From: CAZEAB01 sp964552945
GTDB lineage: Archaea > Nanobdellota > Nanobdellia > Woesearchaeales > GW2011-AR9
Assembly (NCBI GenBank): GCA_964552945.1
Contig: CAZKIP010000002.1
Location: 149,149 to 213,148, forward strand
Direction of reading: 5' to 3'
Length of the DNA stretch: 64,000 nt
The notes under the pieces are model-generated. The model worked only from the letters and a program-made list of their open reading frames with translations. It was not told the DNA's origin and made no database searches. How positions within the stretch are numbered: the first letter of the stretch is position 1; each line of letters begins with the position of its first letter. The translations under genes and the position numbers were made by a program. Below are positions 34,625 to 43,191 of the stretch, one piece after another.

Positions 34625-35843
34625 TGTTAGTACCTAATTTAAGTCGCAGGGCGTTCAATTTAATGAAACCAATTGCATCAGTCTGGTCATAGCCACCAGC
34701 CTTATCCATGCTGGCAATGTCCTGGTCATACAAGGACTTTTCAGACTCACGGGCTGTTACGTAAGCATTGCCCTTGTAAAGCGTCATATAGACCTTACCA
34801 TCAATGTTTTCTTGACTCTTGTCTATTGCACTCATTAATACTTCAAATTCAGGACTGAACCAAAAACCATTGTATATCAGCTCCGCAATCTTGGGCATCA
34901 ACAAATCCTTCAAATGACATACTTCCTTGTCTAAAGTTATTCCCTCGATGTCCAGATGTGCCTTTAACAAGATGGTCCCTGCAGGTGTTTCGTAAATCCC
35001 TCTAGATTTAATTCCAACAAAACGATTTTCAACAAGATCAATTCTTCCAATTCCGTTCTGAGCACCAAGTTCATTTAAGTATTGAAACAGCTCCAATGCT
35101 CCCGTAACTTCTTCCTTCTCAGTCAAATTAACAACACTAACTGGAACACCTTGTTTAAACTCAATCATGATTTTAGTTTCTTTATCTGGGGCATTTTTAG
35201 GAGAAACTGTTTTTAGAAACATTTCTTCCATTGCTTCATACTTTGGATCTTCAAGTAACCCAGCTTCATAACTAATGTGCATGATATTATCATCCATACT
35301 ATATGGCTTTTGATGTGTCGAATCAATTGGAATTCCTTTTTCCTTAGCATAATTGATTAGGTCAGTTCTTCCATCAAATTGAGTTAAAAATTCTTGATTT
35401 TTCCAAGGACTTATAACCTCTACTTCTGGCATCAATTTCATGTACGCTAATTCAAATCTCACCTGGTCATTACCCTTACCAGTAGCTCCATGAGAAACTA
35501 AATTGGTTCCCTCTTTCTTAGCAATCTCAATTTGCTTTTTTGCTATTAGCGGTCTTGCTAAAGAAGTTCCAAGAAGGTACTTACCTTCATAGAGAGTATT
35601 TGCTTTCAAAGATTGAAAAATGTATTTTTTTACAAACTCTTCTTTCAAATCTTCTACATAAACCTTGCTAGCCCCAATTGAAAGAGCTTTAGATTTAGCT
35701 TTGTCAAAATCATCATCTTGACCAACATCTGCAATATAACAAATAACTTCATATCCTTTATCCAAAAGCCATTTGAGTATTACAGAAGTATCAAGTCCTC
35801 CCGAATACGCTAGTATTACTTTTTCTTTAGTTTTTTCTACCAT
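34608..35843 (-). CDS. argG: Argininosuccinate synthase
   Basis: 411 residues. N-type ATP pyrophosphatase: VILAYSGGLDTSVILKWL, VSHGATGKGNDQVRFELAY, LVENRFVGIKSRGIYETP. Joins citrulline and aspartate. ATG at 35843 preferred over the in-frame TTG three codons earlier. The 3' third of the gene (about 34640-35000) is visibly richer in G and C than the rest, as if replaced by recombination. Upstream gap holds an inverted repeat and a divergent ACT-domain gene. Confidence 0.96.
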   Translation of the reverse strand: MVEKTKEKVILAYSGGLDTSVILKWLLDKGYEVICYIADVGQDDDFDKAKSKALSIGASKVYVEDLKEEFVKKYIFQSLKANTLYEGKYLLGTSLARPLIAKKQIEIAKKEGTNLVSHGATGKGNDQVRFELAYMKLMPEVEVISPWKNQEFLTQFDGRTDLINYAKEKGIPIDSTHQKPYSMDDNIMHISYEAGLLEDPKYEAMEEMFLKTVSPKNAPDKETKIMIEFKQGVPVSVVNLTEKEEVTGALELFQYLNELGAQNGIGRIDLVENRFVGIKSRGIYETPAGTILLKAHLDIEGITLDKEVCHLKDLLMPKIAELIYNGFWFSPEFEVLMSAIDKSQENIDGKVYMTLYKGNAYVTARESEKSLYDQDIASMDKAGGYDQTDAIGFIKLNALRLKLGTNNENMG

Positions 35844-35901
35844 TTTAATCAAAAACTATTTTTTTGATAATGATTTATAGTTGATGACCAATACAAAACT
35901 T

Positions 35902-35924
35902 AAATAGACAGATTTGTTCTATTT
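35902..35924. promoter_or_regulatory. Inverted repeat between argG and the ACT-domain gene
   Basis: AAATAGA (35902-35908), 9-base spacer, TCTATTT (35918-35924). Located upstream of both divergent promoters (ACTATAAATC for argG near 35877; TTTATATA for the ACT gene at 35941-35948). Candidate operator for arginine control; protein unknown. Confidence 0.4.
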
Positions 35925-36004
35925 GAAACAGAGTAGTTAAATTTATATATTGCAACATATTTCATTAATCGGATAGGATTAAAAGAAACCTTAGCAAATT
36001 CAAA

Positions 36005-36658
36005 ATGAAGAAAAATAAAGATTTTGGAAAAAGTACAACTGAATTAACTAATGAGTACATTAATGAACATCCCTATGTGAAGAATTGTTTAAAGAAAGGT
36101 CTCATTAATTATTCTGCTTTAGCCAGACATATTTCTAAAGAATTAAAAATAGAAAAACAAAGTTCTAAGGAAGCTATTCTAATAGCAGCAAGAAGAACTC
36201 ATGATAAACTGAAAAAAGAATTTGTAGAAGAGAAAGAAATTTCTAAACTTCTTGCCATGTCAGAGATAGAAATAAAGAATAAAATAGTAGTTTTTATCGT
36301 GCATAAAATGATTAGTTTTGATTACATTGAAAAGATGCAAACTCAAATAAAAAGAGAATCTGGTTTTTCTTATGTACTTGAAGGTTCTGATAATTACACA
36401 ATTATTACACAAGAAAAATTTTCAAAGCTGATAGAGAAATATTCAAAACCAATAAAAATTAACAAAAACATGGTTTTGATAAACATAAAATCACCCAAAG
36501 AGATTGAAACCATTCCTGGTGTAATTGCATATTTAACTTCTTTATTTGCGGAGAATGGGGTTAATATCTCTGAGTTCTTATCTTGCTGGACTGATACAAT
36601 TTTTGTAATTCATCCTAAAGATCTTAACAAATCAATCAACTTTCTCAATTTTGATTAG
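36005..36658 (+). CDS. ACT-domain protein, likely regulator beside arginine genes
   Basis: 217 residues. N-terminal half is helical and includes an HTH-like stretch (NYSALARHISKELKIEK); C-terminal half ends in an ACT-type domain (MVLINIKSPKEIETIPGVIAYLTSLFAENGVNISEF), the amino-acid-sensing fold of aspartokinases. Divergent from argG, so a role in sensing arginine or a related amino acid is plausible. TATA box at 35941-35948. Confidence 0.65.
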   Translation: MKKNKDFGKSTTELTNEYINEHPYVKNCLKKGLINYSALARHISKELKIEKQSSKEAILIAARRTHDKLKKEFVEEKEISKLLAMSEIEIKNKIVVFIVHKMISFDYIEKMQTQIKRESGFSYVLEGSDNYTIITQEKFSKLIEKYSKPIKINKNMVLINIKSPKEIETIPGVIAYLTSLFAENGVNISEFLSCWTDTIFVIHPKDLNKSINFLNFD

Positions 36659-36773
36659 AATAAATATTTTTTCTAAAAATTATAAGAAAATTCAGCTATA
36701 CCCCTCCCCCATTATAGTAAATATTATAAATGTCCTTTATTTAATACAGAAAAACTATCATCTGAGGTGAAAA

Positions 36774-37109
36774 ATGGTAAAACATAGAAATGTATTTTTA
36801 GTGTATTTGTTCTCATTCATTACTTTTGGTATCTATAGTATATATTGGATGGTTCAAACCAAGAAAGAGATGAATGAAATGGGTGGAGAAATTCCAACCG
36901 CGTGGTTAATAATCATTCCTGTTGCTAACATTTATTGGGCATACAAATATTGTGAAGCTTTTGCTACATATGTAAAGAAGGATAACAATACAATCTTGTG
37001 GTTTGTGTTATACATCTTAGTAGGGATTGTTATGCCTGCTATCGTTCAACTTGAATTAAATAAGTTAGCTCCTGAACAACCTGCAGAAGCAGCTGAACCA
37101 GAAGCTTAA
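36774..37109 (+). CDS. DUF4234-family membrane protein
   Basis: 111 residues, three membrane helices. The opening RNVFLVYLFSFITFGIYSIYWMVQTKKEMNEM is the DUF4234 signature, followed by IPTAWLIIIPVANIYWAYKYCEAF and TILWFVLYILVGIVMPAIVQ, with a short Glu/Ala/Pro tail. Strong GAGGTGA ribosome-binding site. Function unknown. Confidence 0.8.
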   Translation: MVKHRNVFLVYLFSFITFGIYSIYWMVQTKKEMNEMGGEIPTAWLIIIPVANIYWAYKYCEAFATYVKKDNNTILWFVLYILVGIVMPAIVQLELNKLAPEQPAEAAEPEA

Positions 37110-37180
37110 TTTTTTATTTTCTTTCTTTTTTTCTATTTTCATACAAATTATTTATAAAAAAGAATTCCAATTTACATCAA

Positions 37181-37666
37181 ATGAATCATGTAGATATGTT
37201 AAATAAATTTGAGCACAACTTATTGGGATTATTGGAAAAAAATCAAAAATATAATCTTGATTCATTAATTTCCGAGTACGATTTACCAGAAACTGGAAAA
37301 AGAGTTCTAAAAAATCATGGCTTATTAATTGAATGGGCTCATTCCAATTATAATATCGAAGTAAGAAGAAGGATGGCTGAAAAAAAAGGGATACACCTTC
37401 TAAAAGGACTTATGGTTGTTGGAGGATTGGGTGCACTTGGTGGTGCAGGAATTCACGCAGTGATGTACTTATTTGGTAGCGATACAGATTTTTCTTCCCA
37501 TGTTCAAACTGGTTTTGTGAGTGGAGTGTTCACCGAAGCAATATTGGGTTTTGGAAGATCCGTACAACAAAGAGTCTTACAATACAATGTTTCTCAAAAA
37601 TACATTCCAGAAATGCATAAATCCTACGATAGGACTTCAAAAGAATTAGAATCTCTTTTAAAGTGA
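37181..37666 (+). CDS. Hypothetical protein with a Gly-rich hydrophobic segment, 161 aa
   Basis: Not recognised. Soluble N-terminal 65 residues, then KGLMVVGGLGALGGAGIHAVMYLFG and a second semi-hydrophobic stretch (FVSGVFTEAILGFG), then a helical tail. Possibly a membrane hairpin. ATG follows an ATTTATAAA box by about 30 bases. Its last nine bases overlap the end of the convergent elp3 gene. Confidence 0.55.
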   Translation: MNHVDMLNKFEHNLLGLLEKNQKYNLDSLISEYDLPETGKRVLKNHGLLIEWAHSNYNIEVRRRMAEKKGIHLLKGLMVVGGLGALGGAGIHAVMYLFGSDTDFSSHVQTGFVSGVFTEAILGFGRSVQQRVLQYNVSQKYIPEMHKSYDRTSKELESLLK

Positions 37667-39334
37667 TTTAACCATATAAGGTCCTTCTTTATCATAACCC
37701 AATTTATTTTCATAATATTTCTTAACACCCACTCCCGAAATAACAACCATCTTTTTTTTCTTGAAAGAAATAGCAATTTCTTCAGCTTTCAGCATCAATT
37801 TAGTACCCCATCCCTTATGTTGCACCATCCCAGAAGAACCAATAGCAGTGGCAGTTCCATAAATATGCAATTCTCTTAACAAGGCACTACCTTCAATTAT
37901 TTCTTCTCTTAAGAATTCTTTTGGAAATCTTAATCTAGCAAACCCAATCAAAATGTCTTGACTAACATCCTCAGCAGAAATGAAAAACTCCTTTCCTCCT
38001 GAAGCGGTAAACTCTGATACTTTGATCTCAACTTTATCCCAATTAATATCTCTTCCTTTAGGTTCTCTTGATCTAATATCTCTACTTTCTACAACCCTGG
38101 TTTGATCCATATATTGCCTAAGGTTAGTTCTATCAACTCCTGCTTTCCAATATTTTGTTGGAACGTCTCTTTGTACTCTTTGTACACGACAATATTCAGG
38201 GATTAAAGGCATTATCTCCGCAATCCTTGAAGCTGCTTCCTCTGTATCAATTGGTTCATACTCTCCTTTCTTCCATTTTTGATATAAGGCAGTTCCCTCA
38301 GCTACCATGCAAGGGTAGAATTTAATCATGTCTGGTTTGTAATCAGGATCAGTAAATAATTGTTTCATTCCAGCAATATCCCTTTCCCTATCTGTTAAAG
38401 GAAGTCCCGGCATGTAATGAAAATTTATCTTAAATCCCAAATCTCTTAAAATTTGAATTGATTTTTTAGCAGTTTCTGTATCATGACCACGATGTACTTC
38501 TTTTAAGACATCATCATAAACAGATTGAATTCCCAACTCCACCCTGGTACATCCTTGTCTTAGCATTACATTTCCTTCTTTTAATAAACCCCAATCTGGT
38601 TTCGTTTCAATACATAGAGCAACACATCTCACTTTAGAAGTCTCATTCCTTAACTGCTCTTCTTCCAATGAAAGAACGTTTTCTTTTTTCATTTGATACA
38701 ATTTTTCTTTAATTTTAAAAGCTCTCTCCGCACTTCTCATCTCTCCAGGAAGCATGAAAAATTCTTTGTATTCTTTCCATTTAAATTCATTATTTTCAAA
38801 AAATAAATCAGAGAAATCGTTCATTGCTTTATACAAACCATAGACAAACTCTTCTTGATATTCTAAAGAAGTTGCTGTAAACGTTCCACCCATAATAATA
38901 ATCTCAATTTTATCAAAACTATGTCCAAGTAAAGCATATTGTTGTAATCTGTTAAAAACTTGTAAATAGGAATCATAATCATTTCTGATACCTCTCATGG
39001 TAGCTGGTTCATGACCTGTGTATGATTGAGGGACATCTCCCCAAGGAGAATTTAAACCGCCGGGGCAATAGGTACATTTCCCATGAGGACATCTTGCTGG
39101 AGCGGTCATAATGGCAACTGGAGAGACTCCTGAGATGGTTCTTGTAGGTTTTGTAAGCAACTTCTTGATTAGAAGAGGAATTTCTTCATTTTGAATGTGT
39201 AAAAGAATGTCTATATTTGTAGGAATTTTAGGTAATTTGTGCTTCATAGAGAGATCTCTTTTGAAAGAAGTCCATTGTTTACTAGTAAAATCTCTTTTCT
39301 TAAGTTCTGCTGCTATTTCTTGATAAAAGTCCAT
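37658..39334 (-). CDS. elp3: Elp3, tRNA U34 carboxymethyl synthase
   Basis: 558 residues. Radical SAM domain with Cys82, Cys87 and Cys90 (RCPHGKCTYCPGG), IIMGGTFTA, GCTRVELGIQSVYDDVL, HYMPGLP; C-terminal GNAT domain with GSSGMVQHKGWGTKLMLKAE. Archaeal single-protein Elp3 makes cm5U34 in tRNA from acetyl-CoA and SAM. Length normal. Upstream 185 bases lead to the divergent L21e gene. Confidence 0.96.
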   Translation of the reverse strand: MDFYQEIAAELKKRDFTSKQWTSFKRDLSMKHKLPKIPTNIDILLHIQNEEIPLLIKKLLTKPTRTISGVSPVAIMTAPARCPHGKCTYCPGGLNSPWGDVPQSYTGHEPATMRGIRNDYDSYLQVFNRLQQYALLGHSFDKIEIIIMGGTFTATSLEYQEEFVYGLYKAMNDFSDLFFENNEFKWKEYKEFFMLPGEMRSAERAFKIKEKLYQMKKENVLSLEEEQLRNETSKVRCVALCIETKPDWGLLKEGNVMLRQGCTRVELGIQSVYDDVLKEVHRGHDTETAKKSIQILRDLGFKINFHYMPGLPLTDRERDIAGMKQLFTDPDYKPDMIKFYPCMVAEGTALYQKWKKGEYEPIDTEEAASRIAEIMPLIPEYCRVQRVQRDVPTKYWKAGVDRTNLRQYMDQTRVVESRDIRSREPKGRDINWDKVEIKVSEFTASGGKEFFISAEDVSQDILIGFARLRFPKEFLREEIIEGSALLRELHIYGTATAIGSSGMVQHKGWGTKLMLKAEEIAISFKKKKMVVISGVGVKKYYENKLGYDKEGPYMVKSL

Positions 39335-39464
39335 AATTCCTCAAAATGGTAGTTTCTTTAAAAACTATTTTAAAAACAATAATTCACTAGCATATTGAGA
39401 ACAATAGTATCTCAATCAGATATTGCCCAAAAACTTTATAAAGCACACCTTTAACTTACCCCCT

Positions 39465-39530
39465 ATGGTATCAAAAAATAAGATTTTTTGGAACCATTTT
39501 CATATAGCAGGTATTTCAAATGGTTACTAG
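39465..39530 (+). promoter_or_regulatory. L21e leader: hairpin and 21-codon upstream ORF
   Basis: TATA box CTTTATAAA (39434-39442) predicts transcription near 39465, exactly an ATG that opens a 21-codon frame ending at 39530, 11 bases inside the L21e gene. The first 33 bases fold: ATGGT/ACCAT (39465-39469 with 39493-39497) and AAAAAAT/ATTTTTT (39473-39479 with 39483-39489). A near copy of this hairpin lies before rpoF. Suggests a control element for this operon; whether the small ORF is translated is unknown. Confidence 0.45.
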
Positions 39531-39810
39531 AATAGGAACAAAACAAAGGAAAACCCGACATAAGTTCAAGCGAAATTATCGAACTAAAGGTAAAATCTCG
39601 ATAAGCAAGTATTTGCAAGAATTTAAGGAAGGAGAGAAAGTTAACTTAAAAATCAACTCTAATGTTGTTAAAGGCAGATTTTTCCCAAGATTCCATGGTT
39701 TAACAGGCACAATTTCAGGTAAAATGAAAGGCTCCTGCTATGAAGTAATCATTAAAGATGGTGGCAAAGAAAAACACCTATTTATACATCCTATTCACTT
39801 AAAAAAATAA
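39520..39810 (+). CDS. rpl21e: Large-subunit ribosomal protein L21e
   Basis: 96 residues. Typical eL21: basic N-terminus RKTRHKFKRNYRTKGKISISKYLQEFKEGEKVNLKI and the SH3-like barrel RFHGLTGTISGKMKGSCYEVII, ending in LFIHPIHLKK. Archaeal/eukaryotic ribosome only, so it marks the organism as archaeal. Followed by rpoF and a DUF655 gene, the conserved archaeal order. Confidence 0.96.
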   Translation: MVTRIGTKQRKTRHKFKRNYRTKGKISISKYLQEFKEGEKVNLKINSNVVKGRFFPRFHGLTGTISGKMKGSCYEVIIKDGGKEKHLFIHPIHLKK

Positions 39811-39849
39811 AATGGTACACACAAAAATCAAATTTTTGAGTACCATTTT
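39809..39849 (+). promoter_or_regulatory. Hairpin between L21e and rpoF
   Basis: AAAATGGTAC (39809-39818) pairs with GTACCATTTT (39840-39849), and inside AAAAAT (39823-39828) pairs with ATTTTT (39832-39837) around a CAA loop. Same ATGGTA / A-run / T-run / ACCATTTT design as the L21e leader hairpin. Could be an mRNA processing site, a terminator-attenuator or a protein-binding site. Confidence 0.5.
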
Positions 39850-39866
39850 AAAGGTAAACAATTAAA

Positions 39867-40217
39867 ATGGTAAATCCACAATTTATATCAGAAGAACACT
39901 TATCCCTTGCCGACGTAAAGGTACTTATAAAAAAGATCCAAAAAAGGGACGAAGAAGTTAATTATAGGACAAATAAAGCTAATGATTTTCTGGATAATCT
40001 TGACGTAATTCTATCACAAAGTAAAAAAGATGAACTTACAAAAAAATTGCTTGATTTAAACCTAACCAGGCTTAAAGAAGAGCATATTATGAAAATAACC
40101 GATTTTCTACCCACAACTACCAACGATTTGAAGATTGTTCTTCAAGCATACCCCTTAAGTATGCCTAAAAAAGATCAAGAAAGCATCGTTAAGGTTGTTA
40201 AAGAGTTTAAAACGTAA
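39867..40217 (+). CDS. rpoF: RNA polymerase subunit Rpb4/RpoF
   Basis: 116 residues matching archaeal Rpb4: ISEEHLSLADVKVLIKKI, TNKANDFLDNL, LNLTRLKEEHIMKITDFLPTTTNDLKIVL with final KDQESIVKVVKEFK. With RpoE it forms the stalk of archaeal RNA polymerase. Position after L21e is conserved in archaea. Confidence 0.94.
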   Translation: MVNPQFISEEHLSLADVKVLIKKIQKRDEEVNYRTNKANDFLDNLDVILSQSKKDELTKKLLDLNLTRLKEEHIMKITDFLPTTTNDLKIVLQAYPLSMPKKDQESIVKVVKEFKT

Positions 40218-40272
40218 CTTTTTTCTTTTAAAAAGCGCAATTTTTATTAACTTAGCCTACTTTACAAAAAAA

Positions 40273-40839
40273 ATGACACAAGAACCACAAGAGAATGTAC
40301 TTAGAGAAGAACAAGCAGTTGTACTAGATTTTCTTCCACACGGATATTCTTCGGATCAAGGTAGTCTAAAAAGTCCAATTGCTCAAGCTATTGGAGTAAA
40401 TCATCTTACTTTACTGGAACTTATCCCTAAAAAAGAGATTCATTTACGCCCTCAACAAGAAGTTTATATTGGTGAAGGGAAAAGGGATGAAATTCATCAT
40501 ATTAAAGGTAAAATTAGTTCTGAAAGGTTAACTTCAACTGCAGAGAAAGAGCTAATTCATGCTATTACTAAGATAGTTGAAAAGAATGAAACTAAATTCA
40601 TCGCATTTTTCAATAAAGCTCAGCCTTTAAGTATGAGAATGCATCAATTAGAGTTACTTCCAGGATTAGGTAAAAAACATATGTGGGAGATTCTCAACGA
40701 AAGAAAAGGTAAGCCTTTCGAAAGTTTTGAGGATTTAAAGAATAGAGTAAAATTAATCCCAGATCCTAGTTTAGTTGTAGTAAAAAGAATTATGGCCGAG
40801 CTTCTTAAGAATGAAAAGTATAAAATCTTTGTAGGATGA
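40273..40839 (+). CDS. DUF655 RNA-binding protein
   Basis: 188 residues from ATG 40273 (MTQEPQEN); an in-frame start at 40195 would overlap rpoF and lacks support. VLDFLPHGYSSD, QEVYIGEGKRDEIHHIKGKI and a C-terminal helix-hairpin-helix (LELLPGLGKKHMWEILNER) are family features. Normally encoded between rpoF and the rRNA dimethylase ksgA in archaea; here ksgA does not follow. Exact role unknown, probably RNA-linked. Confidence 0.9.
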   Translation: MTQEPQENVLREEQAVVLDFLPHGYSSDQGSLKSPIAQAIGVNHLTLLELIPKKEIHLRPQQEVYIGEGKRDEIHHIKGKISSERLTSTAEKELIHAITKIVEKNETKFIAFFNKAQPLSMRMHQLELLPGLGKKHMWEILNERKGKPFESFEDLKNRVKLIPDPSLVVVKRIMAELLKNEKYKIFVG

Positions 40840-40841
40840 AG

Positions 40842-41537
40842 CTAATATAGCCTTTGCCTCACTTCTAAATAAGGAGATGCATCTAATGCAGCTGTTAGTT
40901 CTATGTAAGGTTTTACTCCATGATCCATTAAAATTGCATCAACTTCTTTAGACCATGCTCTTCCATTTTTTAAGGCAATTATAGCCCCATTTTTTAACAT
41001 CCTCATATTTTGGGGGTGCAAATCTGCAATATCTTTCAAAGCAACAACTTCTCCCAATATCCCTCTGACATCCACCATTGCATTGTCCCTACTTCTATCA
41101 ACAATTAGGGCATGTAATTTGTCAGCTTCACAATTTACAAGAATTTCTTCCAATTCCTTCCTTGTTCTTAAATTTGGAGCCCTTCTTAAAATGGTTGAGC
41201 GTTCAGTTTCGGTAAGAGATTGTAAAGTGTAATTATCTATGTGCCTGTAAACAACTACCACATCAGGTCTATGTTCAACATTATCAGGAATAGAGTCACA
41301 TTCTGGTCTGTAATGCACCATAAATCTATAGATCCTTGGAATTCCTTTTTGTTGAACTTCCCATACTTTTTGCAGCATGGATCTTCCATCCATTAATTGT
41401 TTTCTTTTTTTTCCAGGACTACAACCTACTTCAACCAAGCCAAAGTATAATTCCTCACCATCATGGAAAAATGGAACACTAATACGTTGGGCTGGTGGTG
41501 TTCCTTTAGCAGAAGGAAATACGAAGTCAATACCCAT
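40842..41537 (-). CDS. Hypothetical protein, 231 aa
   Basis: Not recognised. Mixed alpha/beta, no membrane segments or cysteine motifs of note. Contains VEVGCSPGKKRKQLMDGRSMLQ, IYRFMVHYRPEC and several Asp/Arg-rich turns (IVDRSRDNAMVDVRG). Translation is supported by an uninterrupted frame and normal residue composition. Convergent with the DUF655 gene, divergent from the first kinase gene. Confidence 0.6.
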   Translation of the reverse strand: MGIDFVFPSAKGTPPAQRISVPFFHDGEELYFGLVEVGCSPGKKRKQLMDGRSMLQKVWEVQQKGIPRIYRFMVHYRPECDSIPDNVEHRPDVVVVYRHIDNYTLQSLTETERSTILRRAPNLRTRKELEEILVNCEADKLHALIVDRSRDNAMVDVRGILGEVVALKDIADLHPQNMRMLKNGAIIALKNGRAWSKEVDAILMDHGVKPYIELTAALDASPYLEVRQRLY

Positions 41538-41601
41538 ATCCAGAATAATAATAAAGCACTTATATAGATTATTGTAATAAAAAAGAGTTTGTCTTAATCT
41601 G

Positions 41602-41663
41602 AATTTGTAAATTCTCCATTATTATCGGAAATATTTTTAAAATTGTTATCCTTTAGTGATTAA
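41602..41663 (+). repeat. 62-bp promoter repeat, copy 1 (before first kinase gene)
   Basis: Starts AATTTGTAAATTCTCC and ends CTTTAGTGATTAA. Identical to 43130-43191 at 61 of 62 positions (the single difference is A at 41633 versus C at 43161). Contains GGAAAT followed by TTTTTAAAA, a BRE/TATA-like pair. The kinase ATG lies 14 bases beyond its end. Confidence 0.85.
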
Positions 41664-41677
41664 TATAGGGTTAAAAA

Positions 41678-43000
41678 ATGAAAATAGAAGATAAAGTAGA
41701 TGAAGAAAAACCAACAGTCTATATCACCAAATCACAAATGGAAGATATCAGAGAAGCTCTTTACAAATCATTGTTAGATGAAGATGAGTCTACATTAATA
41801 AGAGATAGAAATGCAAAAAATGTTGAAAATTTACGTGAAGAATTGGATGATTTATCTGATGCAACAATTATCAGTGATGAAGAGATGTATTTGAGAAGAA
41901 ATGGCATACACTCAATATATTTGACTGCATACACTGGAATAGAAATACACAATCCCTATTCACAAGACACACACTTGTATGGTAATGACGGACTCCATAG
42001 AATTGTTTGGCTTCACACTTATTTAGATTGTTCACCCAAAAGGTGGAATAATTATAGTCCAAATTTGACTACAGAACAAAAAGTCACGCTTATAGAATTA
42101 GGCATATATCCAGAAAACACAACTATAGAAAAGCAAGAGACATATGCTTCTTTAGTTGAATTATTAAATGCTGTAGAAATTGATCTTGGACTAGAAATGT
42201 CATTGTTACCATACATAGATGAAAGATTTTTTGACGAAAAAATAGATGGACGTAAAAGACATGTTCTCATTGGGGAAGGGTGCCAAGGAATTGTTGTTCA
42301 GTTTCAAGGGTTTACCTTTAAATTGTCAACAGATGCAAAAAGAGAAATTGAAATTCTAAAAAAAATTAATGATGATATACAATGCAAATATGTTGTAAAT
42401 ATTGGTGGCACTATTACAGAAGAAACAATCGTTTTAAATGAAGGAGTAATTTTATTAGAATACATAAAAGGAGATTCGTTAGGCCAAATTGTTGATAATG
42501 ATGGAATATTACCATCAGAAAAAGTATTAAAATATGGTGCTGACATATGTAATGGACTTCTTGAAATGAGAGAAAGTGGTTACTATCACACTGACCTTCA
42601 CATAAACAATGTTATGATAGACCAAGAAAACGACAGAGCAGTAATAATTGATTTGGGTAGTGCTACTGATGACCCCTTAAAAATTAACCCACTGAATAGA
42701 GCTTATGGTACAAACGATTTAATTGCTCTAGGATTAATTATGTATAAAGCAGCTACTGGGACTAATTTATTTAATATCAGTGAAGAAGAAACATTATTGT
42801 CAAGAGTAAAATGGGAAACTAAATCTGAAAGAGAAAGAACTTATGAAAATTTAACTTTGAAAAGTGAAATGTTGCGTAAAGTAAGAGAGAAAATAAATAA
42901 TAAATCATTAGCTGAAGTAATTGTAAATTTACTTAATCAGGAACTCAATAAGCAACCAAGTTACTCAGAAGTTGAGGAAGCTTTTTTTGGTAATAAGTAG
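41678..43000 (+). CDS. Ser/Thr-type protein kinase-like protein, 440 aa
   Basis: Residues 1-190 are an unrecognised N-terminal region. Kinase domain about 195-440: Gly-loop GEGCQGIVV (199-207), lysine in FKLS (Lys215), catalytic loop YYHTDLHINNV (His304, Asp306, Asn311; HTD replaces HRD), metal-binding IIDLGSAT (Asp325; DLG replaces DFG) and DLIALGLIMYKAATG. The activation segment is short and lacks an APE motif. Probably active, phosphorylating an unknown partner. Shares a duplicated promoter with the next kinase gene. Confidence 0.82.
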   Translation: MKIEDKVDEEKPTVYITKSQMEDIREALYKSLLDEDESTLIRDRNAKNVENLREELDDLSDATIISDEEMYLRRNGIHSIYLTAYTGIEIHNPYSQDTHLYGNDGLHRIVWLHTYLDCSPKRWNNYSPNLTTEQKVTLIELGIYPENTTIEKQETYASLVELLNAVEIDLGLEMSLLPYIDERFFDEKIDGRKRHVLIGEGCQGIVVQFQGFTFKLSTDAKREIEILKKINDDIQCKYVVNIGGTITEETIVLNEGVILLEYIKGDSLGQIVDNDGILPSEKVLKYGADICNGLLEMRESGYYHTDLHINNVMIDQENDRAVIIDLGSATDDPLKINPLNRAYGTNDLIALGLIMYKAATGTNLFNISEEETLLSRVKWETKSERERTYENLTLKSEMLRKVREKINNKSLAEVIVNLLNQELNKQPSYSEVEEAFFGNK

Positions 43001-43129
43001 ACATTAATTTCAATAGCAATTGATGATGATTAGGTTAAAAATAAATAAAAATAATTCACAGAAATTATATAAGATATATTTAATAGTTTGTAAATTTATA
43101 ATTAACATTTAATTAAAGCTAATCATTTA

Positions 43130-43191
43130 AATTTGTAAATTCTCCATTATTATCGGAAATCTTTTTAAAATTGTTATCCTTTAGTGATTAA
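43130..43191 (+). repeat. 62-bp promoter repeat, copy 2 (before HEAT-kinase gene)
   Basis: Second copy of the 41602-41663 segment, one mismatch. It ends directly at the ATG (43192); the TTTTTAAAA box lies about 27 bases before it, so this transcript is likely leaderless. The rest of 43001-43129 is AT-rich with no gene. Confidence 0.85.
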
